A DNA stretch of 31,952 bases from a virus. The translations under genes were made by a program, and so were the position numbers. The stretch lies in IMG/VR virus record IMGVR_UViG_3300030102_007046, positions 1-31,952 of that record. One strand, written 5' to 3'. This document shows positions 15,881 through 21,390 of this stretch, one piece after another; position 1 is the first letter of the stretch, and each line of letters starts with the position of its first letter. A model generated the notes under the pieces. The model made no database searches, was not told where the DNA came from, and saw nothing but the letters and a program-made list of their open reading frames with translations.

Positions 15881-15919
15881 CACAGCCAACAACCAAACAA
15901 TTGTAATTGATTTAATCAA

Positions 15920-16114
15920 ATGCAACTCTTTATAGTTACTTGCGACTGTAAAACTGTTTCAGTCTGGGCTGATTACTCTGATGCTGAAGCAGCTGCCTCT
16001 GAGGCAGGTGCGATGGATCCTGAGGTTAGTTACCAGGTTGAAACAGTTAACCAACGCGAGCTGCTTAACTTCTGGGATAACAATCCAGAGATGTATATCA
16101 GTGGTGTCTTCTGA
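15920..16114 (+). CDS. Small hypothetical early protein, 64 aa
   Basis: The protein starts MQLFIVTCDCKTVSVWADYS and includes a helix rich in Ala and Glu, then VSYQVETVNQRELLNFWDNN. It looks like a compact alpha-beta domain. No Shine-Dalgarno sequence precedes the ATG; the leader ends in G-free TTTAATCAA. It is the first gene of the right arm beyond the DnaA boxes. Family unknown. Confidence 0.65.
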   Translation: MQLFIVTCDCKTVSVWADYSDAEAAASEAGAMDPEVSYQVETVNQRELLNFWDNNPEMYISGVF

Positions 16115-16138
16115 TCCACTGAACAACAGCCAACAACT

Positions 16139-16168
16139 GAGACCTGAGCATGTCTCTAAACTGCTCAG
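16139..16168 (+). ncRNA. Leader element family 1, copy 1 (H-type pseudoknot)
   Basis: Stem 1 pairs GAGAC (16139-16143) with GUCUC (16152-16156). Stem 2 pairs CUGAGCA (16144-16150) with UGCUCAG (16162-16168). Because stem 1's 3' strand lies inside the loop of stem 2, the two interlock as a pseudoknot. An A-U pair replaces a G-C pair of the other copies. The ATG at 16150 opens MSLNCS, which in this copy alone stays in frame with the following gene (16189). Confidence 0.65.
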
Positions 16169-16188
16169 TTCATATCACATCTAATCAA

Positions 16189-16365
16189 ATGCAAACACTT
16201 GCTTTTGTCACTGACAAGTTCTACTTCGAGTTTGTTATCAACTCCGAAGAAGATCTCGCACGCATCACCAAGCGTGCATTCAAAGGTGTCAAGTTTAATG
16301 ATCAGAGCACAGTGACAACAGTCACTGCTGCTCGTAAGTACTACGCAACATTGCTTGCTAACTGA
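16189..16365 (+). CDS. Small hypothetical protein, 58 aa, under a family 1 leader
   Basis: The protein starts MQTLAFVTDKFYFEFVINSE, an alternating pattern typical of a beta strand pair, then EEDLARITKRAFKGVKF, a helix. The start at 16189 follows a G-free leader. The frame is also open from the ATG at 16150 inside the pseudoknot, giving 71 residues with a MSLNCS-type extension, so two protein forms are conceivable. Function unknown. Confidence 0.6.
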   Translation: MQTLAFVTDKFYFEFVINSEEDLARITKRAFKGVKFNDQSTVTTVTAARKYYATLLAN

Positions 16366-16368
16366 TCA

Positions 16369-16536
16369 ATGACTGACGTTAAACCCAACACACCACTGAC
16401 TGACAAGGAGAAGCAACGTCTTGCAGACATTGCAACCCTTGGCCTCATTGGTATCAGTGCCCTTGCATTCCCACCGGCTGCTCTAGTCGGTGGTGTGCTC
16501 TGGGCACGGGACGTTATCAAACGTCCATCCAAGTGA
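16369..16536 (+). CDS. Small single-span membrane protein, 55 aa
   Basis: A soluble start (TDVKPNTPLTDKEKQRLAD) is followed by one membrane segment, ATLGLIGISALAFPPAALVG (residues 22-41), and a short basic end (RDVIKRPSK). It starts three bases after the previous stop. Such small membrane proteins are common among early phage genes acting on the host envelope, but the role is unknown. Confidence 0.6.
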   Translation: MTDVKPNTPLTDKEKQRLADIATLGLIGISALAFPPAALVGGVLWARDVIKRPSK

Positions 16537-16551
16537 TCCGTCAAAGCGGGA

Positions 16552-16597
16552 CCAGGGGTGCAAACCCCCTGGCACTTATTGCCACAATCTAGTGGCA
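16552..16597 (+). other. Two tandem stem-loops upstream of a start codon
   Basis: CCAGGGG (16552-16558) pairs with CCCCTGG (16566-16572), and TGCCAC (16580-16585) pairs with GTGGCA (16592-16597). No T-run follows, so they are not ordinary terminators. The second ends 16 bases before the next ATG, the same arrangement as the repeated leader elements. Confidence 0.55.
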
Positions 16598-16613
16598 TCT
16601 ATTACATCACACC

Positions 16614-16820
16614 ATGTCTTTTATCAAAGCAGTTCCTGCTATTTGTTTTGGTCTTGCACTTGGCATGCTTGGTACTTCTGCGTTACAGAAACATCTGAAC
16701 AGCCAAGCAAGATATGACTGCAACAAGCCAGGTATATCAGACACCCATCGCTTGGTCATGTTGACCAGTGTCGTAGGTGATACTTATGCTTGCATGCACA
16801 TTCGTTATCTTGGCGGCTAA
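16614..16820 (+). CDS. Small secreted or membrane-anchored protein, 68 aa
   Basis: The N-terminus has a short basic-hydrophobic signal (MSFIKAVPAICFGLALGMLG, membrane segment about 5-21). A small domain with two Cys (at DCNKP and YACMH) follows, which could form a disulfide outside the cytoplasm. The ATG comes after ACATCACACC, a leader motif repeated in this arm. Function unknown. Confidence 0.6.
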   Translation: MSFIKAVPAICFGLALGMLGTSALQKHLNSQARYDCNKPGISDTHRLVMLTSVVGDTYACMHIRYLGG

Positions 16821-16843
16821 TCATTCGTTTAAATTGAATAGAT

Positions 16844-16870
16844 GGACCTGAACATGTCCTTAAACTGCTC
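16844..16870 (+). ncRNA. Leader element family 1, copy 2
   Basis: Stem 1 pairs GGAC (16844-16847) with GUCC (16856-16859); stem 2 pairs GAACA (16850-16854) with UGCUC (16866-16870) with one A-C mismatch. A competing pairing, UGGAC (16843-16847) with GUCCA (16873-16877), exists only here. The start codon of a short reading frame lies in the element (16854). Confidence 0.6.
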
Positions 16871-16901
16871 GTGTCCACCTAACTACATCACAACACAGTG
16901 A
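16854..16901 (+). CDS. Leader peptide MSLNCS type, 15 aa
   Basis: The frame begins inside pseudoknot copy 2 and encodes a 15-residue peptide, MSLNCSCPPNYITTQ. Its TGA stop overlaps the GTG start of the next gene (GTGA at 16898-16901), the geometry of translational coupling. All four copies share the first six residues, using TCT/TCC and CTA/TTA synonymously, so either the peptide or the RNA pairing is being kept. Confidence 0.4.
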   Translation: MSLNCSCPPNYITTQ

Positions 16902-17239
16902 TCAACACACTTCGTCTTCTTATTCCTGTAGTTCAAGCACAGGTCGAGAACGATCTTTACAACCTTTCAGCCAAGTGGACCGACGAAGATGGTCTGTGCT
17001 CCAAGCACACCGTCAAGATCGGCTACACCTACAACGACGAGAAGCTTGCACTTTTGCAAGGTGAACGTCAACAAGACGGCAGCTACGTCTACGTCTCACC
17101 AAAAGGTCGGGTGCATCACTGCCCAGCAGAGAAAGCCGCGGCCTTCATCAAAGCTCAAGCCGAACGTCAATCTCAATACAACACCTGGAAACAACGCCAG
17201 CAGGGTGTTGAGCCAGTAACTGTATCTGTCGAGAGTTGA
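16898..17239 (+). CDS. Hypothetical protein, 113 aa, GTG start
   Basis: The start is GTG, overlapping the stop of the leader peptide. The protein has MINTLRLLIPVVQAQVENDL at the N-terminus, a beta-rich middle (HTVKIGYTYNDEKLALLQGE, then GSYVYVSPKGRVHHC) and a long charged C-terminal helix (about residues 78-105). Cys34 and Cys75 are the only Cys. GC content is higher than in neighbours. No family is recognised. Confidence 0.6.
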   Translation: MINTLRLLIPVVQAQVENDLYNLSAKWTDEDGLCSKHTVKIGYTYNDEKLALLQGERQQDGSYVYVSPKGRVHHCPAEKAAAFIKAQAERQSQYNTWKQRQQGVEPVTVSVES

Positions 17240-17245
17240 CCTAAC

Positions 17246-17288
17246 AGAGATGCATTGCCCACTCTTAGTTAGTGGGCATGCTATCTCT
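17246..17288 (+). other. Long imperfect stem-loop, 17 pairs
   Basis: AGAGAT, GCAT and GCCCACT on the left pair with AGTGGGC, ATGC and ATCTCT on the right, with one single-base bulge on each side and a seven-base loop (CTTAGTT). It is not followed by a T-run and ends 24 bases before the next ATG. It could be an RNase-type processing site, an mRNA end stabiliser or a weak terminator. Confidence 0.65.
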
Positions 17289-17312
17289 TTGCACACATCA
17301 CATCACACCACA

Positions 17313-17639
17313 ATGAAGCAACAAGTTCAAGATGATGTTCCCCCTCCACGAACCACCACCACTACCACCACATATACCGGCACGAGCACAGCTGAACTAA
17401 AGCAACGTGCGATTGAGAGTGCCAGGCGTAGAGGATGGGTAGTTCTTGAAGCAGGCACTGACTACACCTCGATAGTCATTGCTTTTGAGAACAACCTACA
17501 CGCCAAACAATACCGTGAACTCATCATTGTTGACGGTATCGGTGACGCTCAATGGGTTGAAGCAGAACCAGACTGCTTCCATGACCCTAAAATCTTGGAG
17601 AAGATCGAATGCTTCAAACTTAATACACATCAAGTCTGA
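17313..17639 (+). CDS. Hypothetical protein with Thr-rich linker, 108 aa
   Basis: I start at the ATG after the ACATCACACCACA leader; an earlier ATG at 17250 lies inside the long stem-loop and is unlikely. Residues 10-28 are a Pro/Thr tract (PPPRTTTTTTTYTGT), and a compact domain follows (about 30-108, with VVLEAGTDYTSIVIAFENN). The C-terminus ends with a TGATG overlap to the next gene. Function unknown. Confidence 0.6.
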   Translation: MKQQVQDDVPPPRTTTTTTTYTGTSTAELKQRAIESARRRGWVVLEAGTDYTSIVIAFENNLHAKQYRELIIVDGIGDAQWVEAEPDCFHDPKILEKIECFKLNTHQV

Positions 17640-17788
17640 TGATCCATCTGTACAACGCACACAATCTTTCTCCCAATGGGCACAGTTTTCGCATCACTCC
17701 AGGACACTTTTGTCGGCTGGATAGCTACAAGAGTCCTGGCTTGCGTAACGCTTTGGCTCGTTGGATCTATCATCTTCTGAAATTATGA
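17639..17788 (+). CDS. Small basic protein, 49 aa, coupled both sides
   Basis: The ATG overlaps the previous stop (TGATG) and the TGA overlaps the next ATG (ATGA), strong signs of a real coupled gene. It begins MIHLYNAHNLSPNGHSFRIT and has a C-terminal helix-like RNALARWIYHLLKL. A second frame inside it (17676-17780) encodes a 34-residue peptide with a membrane segment, WIATRVLACVTLWLVGSIIF. Either or both may be used. Function unknown. Confidence 0.5.
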   Translation: MIHLYNAHNLSPNGHSFRITPGHFCRLDSYKSPGLRNALARWIYHLLKL

Positions 17789-18138
17789 ACATCACTACAA
17801 CACAACGTCACGCTCTTGAAACCAAGATTAAAGCTGTAGCTAATGCTGCAGGCGAAAAGCTACACAAACAGTATCCCAACATGAAATTCATGTATGAGAT
17901 ACGACCAGGTAAGAAGTACTACAAGGTTGTAACTGGTCACGTCACTGGACTAGCACAAGATGCACCAACGCAATGGTCAGCGTGGTGTTTCATTGATGCA
18001 ACAACAGGTGACGTTTACAAACCTGCTAGCTGGAAAGCACCGGCTAAGCATGTACGCTACAACCTATTCAATGAAAACTCATACAACAAAGCACTAAAGA
18101 AAGCTGATCCATACGGCAGCTGGCTTTACATGAACTAA
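17785..18138 (+). CDS. Conserved phage hypothetical protein, 117 aa
   Basis: The middle has KKYYKVVTGHVTG and FIDATTGDVYKPASWKAPAK, a pattern I recall from small conserved proteins in many unrelated phages, in which a Tyr/Lys-rich strand pair is followed by a GDVYK-x-ASWK-x-PAK motif. Their function is unknown to me. The ATG at 17785 overlaps the upstream stop. The sequence TAACAGCCAAC at its stop codon is a repeated word in this arm. Confidence 0.65.
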   Translation: MNITTTQRHALETKIKAVANAAGEKLHKQYPNMKFMYEIRPGKKYYKVVTGHVTGLAQDAPTQWSAWCFIDATTGDVYKPASWKAPAKHVRYNLFNENSYNKALKKADPYGSWLYMN

Positions 18139-18153
18139 CAGCCAACAACTACT

Positions 18154-18321
18154 ATGTCTAGTATCAAAGTTCTATTTGAATTAACTCCTGATCAAGTCAA
18201 TCAAATTCTTTATTGCATGGAACAAATGGCATCTGATTACACAGATGAAACCACTAAAGATTACAAAGATTGGTCTTCTGCATTAGAAGCTCTTCAAGAA
18301 CCTCTAGTTTGCCGACGCTGA
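18154..18321 (+). CDS. Small hypothetical protein, 55 aa
   Basis: The protein starts MSSIKVLFELTPDQVNQILY, a strand followed by an amphipathic helix, and continues with a second charged helix (SSALEALQEPLV). The layout suggests a helical hairpin. It lies 15 bases after the preceding stop. No family is recognised. Confidence 0.55.
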   Translation: MSSIKVLFELTPDQVNQILYCMEQMASDYTDETTKDYKDWSSALEALQEPLVCRR

Positions 18322-18373
18322 CTGATTGCCTGTTGATCGCGCCGCCCTCTCGCCCTTCTCACACCTTTGCCCC

Positions 18374-18529
18374 ATGTCAGACCTAGTTCACATCGACCTA
18401 GAAGACGCTCAAGCCATTGCTCAGAACATTGAAGAAAATCTTCAATTCGACGAAGATGTCGATCGAGAGTTCTGGCAAGTAATTTTAACGCGCCTGAATA
18501 TCGCTATTCGCCACGCTTCAACTGATTGA
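18374..18529 (+). CDS. Small acidic helical protein, 51 aa
   Basis: I start at the ATG after the C/T-rich CCTTTGCCCC; the frame is open from a TTG at 18326. The protein is acidic (DLEDAQAIAQNIEENLQFDE) and ends in a helix with FWQVILTRLNIAIRHAS. It looks like a compact helical bundle. It precedes the third family 1 leader. Function unknown. Confidence 0.55.
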   Translation: MSDLVHIDLEDAQAIAQNIEENLQFDEDVDREFWQVILTRLNIAIRHASTD

Positions 18530-18534
18530 TTGAT

Positions 18535-18563
18535 GGACCTGAGCATGTCCTTAAACTGCTCAG
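18535..18563 (+). ncRNA. Leader element family 1, copy 3
   Basis: Stem 1 pairs GGAC (18535-18538) with GUCC (18547-18550). Stem 2 pairs CUGAGCA (18539-18545) with UGCUCAG (18557-18563), seven perfect pairs. The loop crossing stem 1 is UUAAAC. The MSLNCS frame opens at 18545 and overlaps the main gene out of frame, ending at 18634. Confidence 0.65.
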
Positions 18564-18584
18564 TTCCTTATATCAAATCACATC

Positions 18585-18758
18585 ATGTCACTCATCAAAC
18601 AGTGGATCATCGACCAAGAGCGCAAGATGGATGAAGACTTAATGTTCTTCGACGCAGACTGTCACTATTATCTTGAACAAGCTATGCAAGAAGAGTGTGA
18701 CGAACCGGGAACTTCAGAAGAAGCTCCATCAGAGCCAAAGTCAAATGTCCCATTTTAA
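18585..18758 (+). CDS. Small acidic protein, paralogue of 21199-21372, 57 aa
   Basis: The opening MSLIKQWIIDQERKMDEDLM parallels the MSLIKTWLLKQQRLNN opening of the gene at 21199, which has exactly the same length. A shared MQEE/MQEL motif lies near residue 34-43. Both are preceded at 21-22 bases by a family 1 leader, so leader and gene were probably duplicated together. Function unknown. Confidence 0.6.
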   Translation: MSLIKQWIIDQERKMDEDLMFFDADCHYYLEQAMQEECDEPGTSEEAPSEPKSNVPF

Positions 18759-18824
18759 TTATTACATTATTGAGTCTGACTATCACGTTATTGAGCACAT
18801 CCTTTGCCTCCTCTCATTTCTTTT

Positions 18825-19187
18825 ATGGCCCTCAAAACTTGGACAGAGCGTTACCCAAAGACCGGCCTTGCTCGGTTCTACATCAACGCTTATAACATCC
18901 ACAAAGACTGGGAAGGTGAACCCATCACAGTCTGCGTCCACAAAGTCTGGCAAAACTACGGTGGTCCAGAAGAAGGAGGTTGGTGGTATGAAGCAGGTAC
19001 CCCAATCGCAACACACTTCGTATTCAGCAAAAAGTCAGCCATTAAACGCTGCATCGAACTTGCAAAAGAATTCGAGGTTACAGATCAAGAGCCCATTGAT
19101 GACAGTCGTGGTCTCACCGCTTACGACATCACATTTTGTGACGGGTATGCCCAGTACTATCCCTCTGAACAGCCTCACTATTGCTAA
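18825..19187 (+). CDS. Hypothetical protein, 120 aa
   Basis: The start is the ATG after a C/T-only leader (CTCATTTCTTTT). The protein has many aromatic residues, with RYPKTGLARFYINAYNIH, VCVHKVWQNYGGPEEGGWWY and AYDITFCDGYAQYY, suggesting a small alpha-beta domain. A long competing frame over the same bases (18673-19194) is Ser/Thr/Pro-rich and looks like a shadow. A strong terminator follows. Family unknown. Confidence 0.65.
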   Translation: MALKTWTERYPKTGLARFYINAYNIHKDWEGEPITVCVHKVWQNYGGPEEGGWWYEAGTPIATHFVFSKKSAIKRCIELAKEFEVTDQEPIDDSRGLTAYDITFCDGYAQYYPSEQPHYC

Positions 19188-19213
19188 GCTTTAATCGCGG
19201 CAAACACGGGCGA

Positions 19214-19246
19214 TACCCGGAGATTTAACCCTCCGGGTATTTTTTT
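19214..19246 (+). terminator. Strong rho-independent terminator
   Basis: TACCCGGAG (19214-19222) pairs with CTCCGGGTA (19231-19239) around an eight-base loop, followed directly by seven T. It ends the first early transcript unit after the gene at 18825-19187. Confidence 0.9.
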
Positions 19247-19258
19247 GTCTATTTACAT

Positions 19259-19280
19259 GAAGTTTATTGTAATGAACTTC
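19259..19280 (+). promoter_or_regulatory. Inverted repeat in an inter-operon gap
   Basis: GAAGTT (19259-19264) and AACTTC (19275-19280) flank ten A/T-rich bases between the terminator and the ATG at 19313. A promoter for the next unit is expected here, but no clear -35/-10 pair is visible. The repeat could be an operator. Confidence 0.35.
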
Positions 19281-19312
19281 CAACATTTATTTGTCGTTTA
19301 ATTATTGTATTT

Positions 19313-19564
19313 ATGGACACAGTCACTGACATTTACGGTTCCTACTACCAAGAGAAGGGCCGTAAAATTCCAACCAAATCTTCTTTGTCTCCCTCAGCTA
19401 CAAAACTGTGGCGTGAAATGGAAATGGCAGTTCATGCTCAGCTTTACCAAGATGGATCTACAGCAGCTATTGACATTGCAATTGATCGTTTATTAGCTGA
19501 TCCAGGTTGTAGTTGGCAACGATCAACGATCGAATATTGGATCCGCCAGCACTATTACAAATAA
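19313..19564 (+). CDS. Hypothetical protein, 83 aa
   Basis: The protein starts MDTVTDIYGSYYQEKGRKIP, with the folded part at about residues 30-80 (REMEMAVHAQLYQDG, then AIDIAIDRLLADPGCSWQRS). It is helical, with conserved-looking Trp residues. It is the first gene after the terminator at 19214, so it probably begins a new transcript. Family unknown. Confidence 0.6.
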   Translation: MDTVTDIYGSYYQEKGRKIPTKSSLSPSATKLWREMEMAVHAQLYQDGSTAAIDIAIDRLLADPGCSWQRSTIEYWIRQHYYK

Positions 19565-19604
19565 ACCAACCAGACCTAACAAAGGACACACTATTTTAAG
19601 CATC

Positions 19605-19820
19605 ATGTCTGACATCACTACACCAAACAACATTCCAGATTCTAAGAAACTTGCGGCCATGCAGATGGTAGCTAAGATGCGAGCGGCAGCAGACAAAGCT
19701 GGCATCCCGTTCGTTGGAGGCTTTATTGCACCTGACGGTTCCAAGTTCATGATGAATAACTTGGGCGATGACGAGGATACTATTAATCAAATGCTACCTG
19801 ATTCCTTAAAAGATTCTTAA
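19605..19820 (+). CDS. Small hypothetical protein, 71 aa
   Basis: A helix (KLAAMQMVAKMRAAADKAG) is followed by IPFVGGFIAPDGSKFMMNN, a likely strand-turn-strand, and an acidic tail (DDEDTINQMLPDSL). Spacing to the next gene is four bases. Function unknown. Confidence 0.6.
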   Translation: MSDITTPNNIPDSKKLAAMQMVAKMRAAADKAGIPFVGGFIAPDGSKFMMNNLGDDEDTINQMLPDSLKDS

Positions 19821-19824
19821 ATCA

Positions 19825-20010
19825 ATGGATTCAAATTCTATTGCACTTTCACCATTTCATTTCAAACTTCTTCAAGCAAATGCAGCTCATCTCATGATGC
19901 TTAATGCTTCTGACACATGGGAAGAAATTTTCTTTTCTAATCGTTGGAAAGCATTAGAGCAAGAATTAGACCAAATCGCATCTGAAATCTTTAATGATCA
20001 CAAATCATGA
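19825..20010 (+). CDS. Small hypothetical helical protein, 61 aa
   Basis: The protein is helical and acidic at its end, with FHFKLLQANAAHLMMLNASD and RWKALEQELDQIASEIF. The stop overlaps the next start (ATGA at 20007-20010), so the two are probably co-translated. No family recognised. Confidence 0.6.
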   Translation: MDSNSIALSPFHFKLLQANAAHLMMLNASDTWEEIFFSNRWKALEQELDQIASEIFNDHKS

Positions 20011-20243
20011 CTATTGAACTACCGGCTCACAAAGTAACCGCGATGACAAATGTCGATCAACAAATGATTGAATTGTTATCAGACATTTTAGACATCGATG
20101 AATCACGAGTAATTGAAATTGCATTGCATGAATGGCTTGAGGCTAACTTTATGCGAGTTAACTCACTTCATCGCAATACACTTTCAACTTACAATCAATT
20201 ACATCCCAATTCAAAACCTCATTGGATTCAATCCCCTTCCTGA
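20007..20243 (+). CDS. Ribbon-helix-helix-like small protein, 78 aa
   Basis: Residues about 14-48, with DQQMIELLSDILDIDESRVI followed by EIALHEWLEANF, resemble the two helices of a ribbon-helix-helix DNA-binding domain, preceded by a short strand (IELPAHKVTAMT). A role as a small repressor or antitoxin-like regulator is possible. The match is structural intuition only. It is translationally coupled to the preceding gene. Confidence 0.5.
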   Translation: MTIELPAHKVTAMTNVDQQMIELLSDILDIDESRVIEIALHEWLEANFMRVNSLHRNTLSTYNQLHPNSKPHWIQSPS

Positions 20244-20255
20244 CATCAATTCAAA

Positions 20256-20525
20256 ATGACTCAAAAGAAATCAGCATTTAACTTTGACAAAACCATTTTT
20301 GGTTTCAATATTACCGAACGTGGTGTCAAATCATTCTCTAAAACATTCAAAGTCGGACCTTTTAGTCAGACACTGAATATCAAATTGAAATCAGGTAAGG
20401 TCAGGGGAACAACATCATTGCCTGGCACTGGCCTAGCTAAACGGTACGATCTACCAAGCTTGGAAGATTTCCAAGTGCCTGACCTGCCTGAACACAAAGA
20501 GGACATGTGGCATGACTCGAATTAA
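20256..20525 (+). CDS. Hypothetical protein, weakly DUF4236-like, 89 aa
   Basis: The middle shows SKTFKVGPFSQTLNIKLKSG followed by VRGTTSLPGTGL. That order (basic strand, Gly-Pro turn, Ser/Lys-Gly strand, then Pro-Gly-Thr-Gly) recalls the short DUF4236 domain, where a similar RKSFK...NLSKSG...GGPG pattern occurs. The resemblance is weak. The 3' end overlaps the next gene by 14 bases. Confidence 0.55.
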   Translation: MTQKKSAFNFDKTIFGFNITERGVKSFSKTFKVGPFSQTLNIKLKSGKVRGTTSLPGTGLAKRYDLPSLEDFQVPDLPEHKEDMWHDSN

Positions 20526-20748
20526 CCACACCAAAATTCCAAAGGGGGCTCAAATCTTTACAGGAGCCCGTGGTTCAAACTACATCTTGCGTAATGGCAA
20601 CAAGGTCTACATTGATTATCAAGATCAAAAACTTTATCCGTCAGCAAAAGGTGCAATGAGCAAACCACGAACAACTCCTCGACATAGAGATCCAAAGAAA
20701 CGTGGAGCTTTTCTACGTTTTATTGAAAATCAGTCTCAGTCTGTTTAA
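20512..20748 (+). CDS. Small basic protein, 78 aa
   Basis: The protein starts MTRINHTKIPKGAQIFTGAR, with a beta-rich part (SNYILRNGNKVYIDYQDQKL) followed by a very basic tail (KPRTTPRHRDPKKRG). It could bind nucleic acid. It overlaps the previous gene by 14 bases in another frame. Family unknown. Confidence 0.6.
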   Translation: MTRINHTKIPKGAQIFTGARGSNYILRNGNKVYIDYQDQKLYPSAKGAMSKPRTTPRHRDPKKRGAFLRFIENQSQSV

Positions 20749-20848
20749 CCCCCACACCCCCGGAACAGCCGCCACCACACTTTTTATTATTAATGGTATA
20801 ACTTTTAATTACTTTACACACTACCACTCAACACACACCAAGTTTTTT

Positions 20849-21106
20849 ATGGCTATTCAAACCTATGGCAACGGTGGATTTGTTATCACTAACGATGACA
20901 CCTACAAGTTCAAACTTCTCACTCTCCACAAAGCTTTACTGCTTGAAACCAAAAACATAAAGCTGTCTCGTAACTTTCCCAGTGTATATTCAACTGTGAA
21001 AAAAAAGTATGGCTTTAAAGGTTCTAAGATAAAAGTATTGGCTCAATTTGAGTCAATGTTGATTGAGAAATATAAACTGCCAATCACAAGACATATGACT
21101 GACTAG
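20849..21106 (+). CDS. Hypothetical protein, 85 aa
   Basis: The start is the ATG after a G-poor leader with ACACACACC and a T-run. The protein is basic, with YKFKLLTLHKALLLETKNIK and RNFPSVYSTVKKKYGFKGSK, and probably helical. About 100 bases upstream are gene-free (20749-20848): a C-rich run, then an A/T-rich part with TATAAC that might be a -10 site. Function unknown. Confidence 0.6.
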   Translation: MAIQTYGNGGFVITNDDTYKFKLLTLHKALLLETKNIKLSRNFPSVYSTVKKKYGFKGSKIKVLAQFESMLIEKYKLPITRHMTD

Positions 21107-21130
21107 GATGTGTGTGGTTGCACACAATCC
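21106..21130 (+). other. Stem-loop after a stop codon
   Basis: GGAT and TGTGTG pair with CACACA and ATCC around the loop GTTG, with one bulged G. There is no T-run. It begins at the last base of the TAG stop and stands 18 bases before the fourth family 1 element. It might mark a transcript end or processing site. Confidence 0.5.
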
Positions 21131-21148
21131 ATACAATAATTGACCAAT

Positions 21149-21176
21149 GGACCTGAGCATGTCCTTAAACTGCTCA
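21149..21176 (+). ncRNA. Leader element family 1, copy 4
   Basis: Stem 1 pairs GGAC (21149-21152) with GUCC (21161-21164). Stem 2 pairs UGAGCA (21154-21159) with UGCUCA (21171-21176). The MSLNCS frame opens at 21159 and ends at 21227, overlapping the main gene out of frame. Confidence 0.65.
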
Positions 21177-21198
21177 TTGATCTATACTATTTCAAATC

Positions 21199-21372
21199 AT
21201 GTCACTAATCAAAACCTGGTTACTTAAACAGCAACGCCTCAACAATGCTGTCAAAACTGAGTACACTCAAGACCAACAATTTATTCTCAACGACATTGCC
21301 AACGAGCAAGAACAACTTATGCAAGAACTTATGTCAGAAGAGATGGCGGGCGATGCCGACTATCATAGCTAA
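21199..21372 (+). CDS. Small protein, paralogue of 18585-18758, 57 aa
   Basis: The protein begins MSLIKTWLLKQQRLNNAVKT and has a Gln/Glu-rich helix (DIANEQEQLMQELMSEEMAG). It has the same length and the same MSLIK-x-W opening as the gene at 18585, and the same type of leader 22 bases upstream. Function unknown. Confidence 0.6.
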   Translation: MSLIKTWLLKQQRLNNAVKTEYTQDQQFILNDIANEQEQLMQELMSEEMAGDADYHS

Positions 21373-21390
21373 TAAATCTTATTATTTCAC

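Larger units (their letters stand above)
15448..15919. other. Non-coding region, candidate replication origin
   Basis: About 470 bases without a credible gene separate the terminator from the right arm. In order it holds: an extreme A/T tract (15450-15510) suitable as an unwinding element; a GC-rich stretch where GGGCT (15541-15545) can pair with AGCCC some 25 bases on, followed by a T-run; a set of inverted repeats (15708-15754); a promoter-like site (15781-15808); and three DnaA-box matches (15838-15880). An unwinding element, structured repeats and DnaA boxes together suggest an origin that may use host DnaA. No initiator gene is recognised nearby. Confidence 0.6.

Noticed and set aside
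18673-19194. Long plus-strand frame of 173 codons
   Set aside because: It covers two better genes in other frames and its product is Ser/Thr/Lys-rich with no fold-like pattern.
16139-21176. Family 1 elements as glnA or Downstream-peptide (glutamine) riboswitches
   Set aside because: These riboswitches are frequent in cyanobacteria and marine viruses and precede short peptides, but their conserved words as I recall them (CGUUCA, GGAAGUAGG, GGAACG) are absent and the fold differs.
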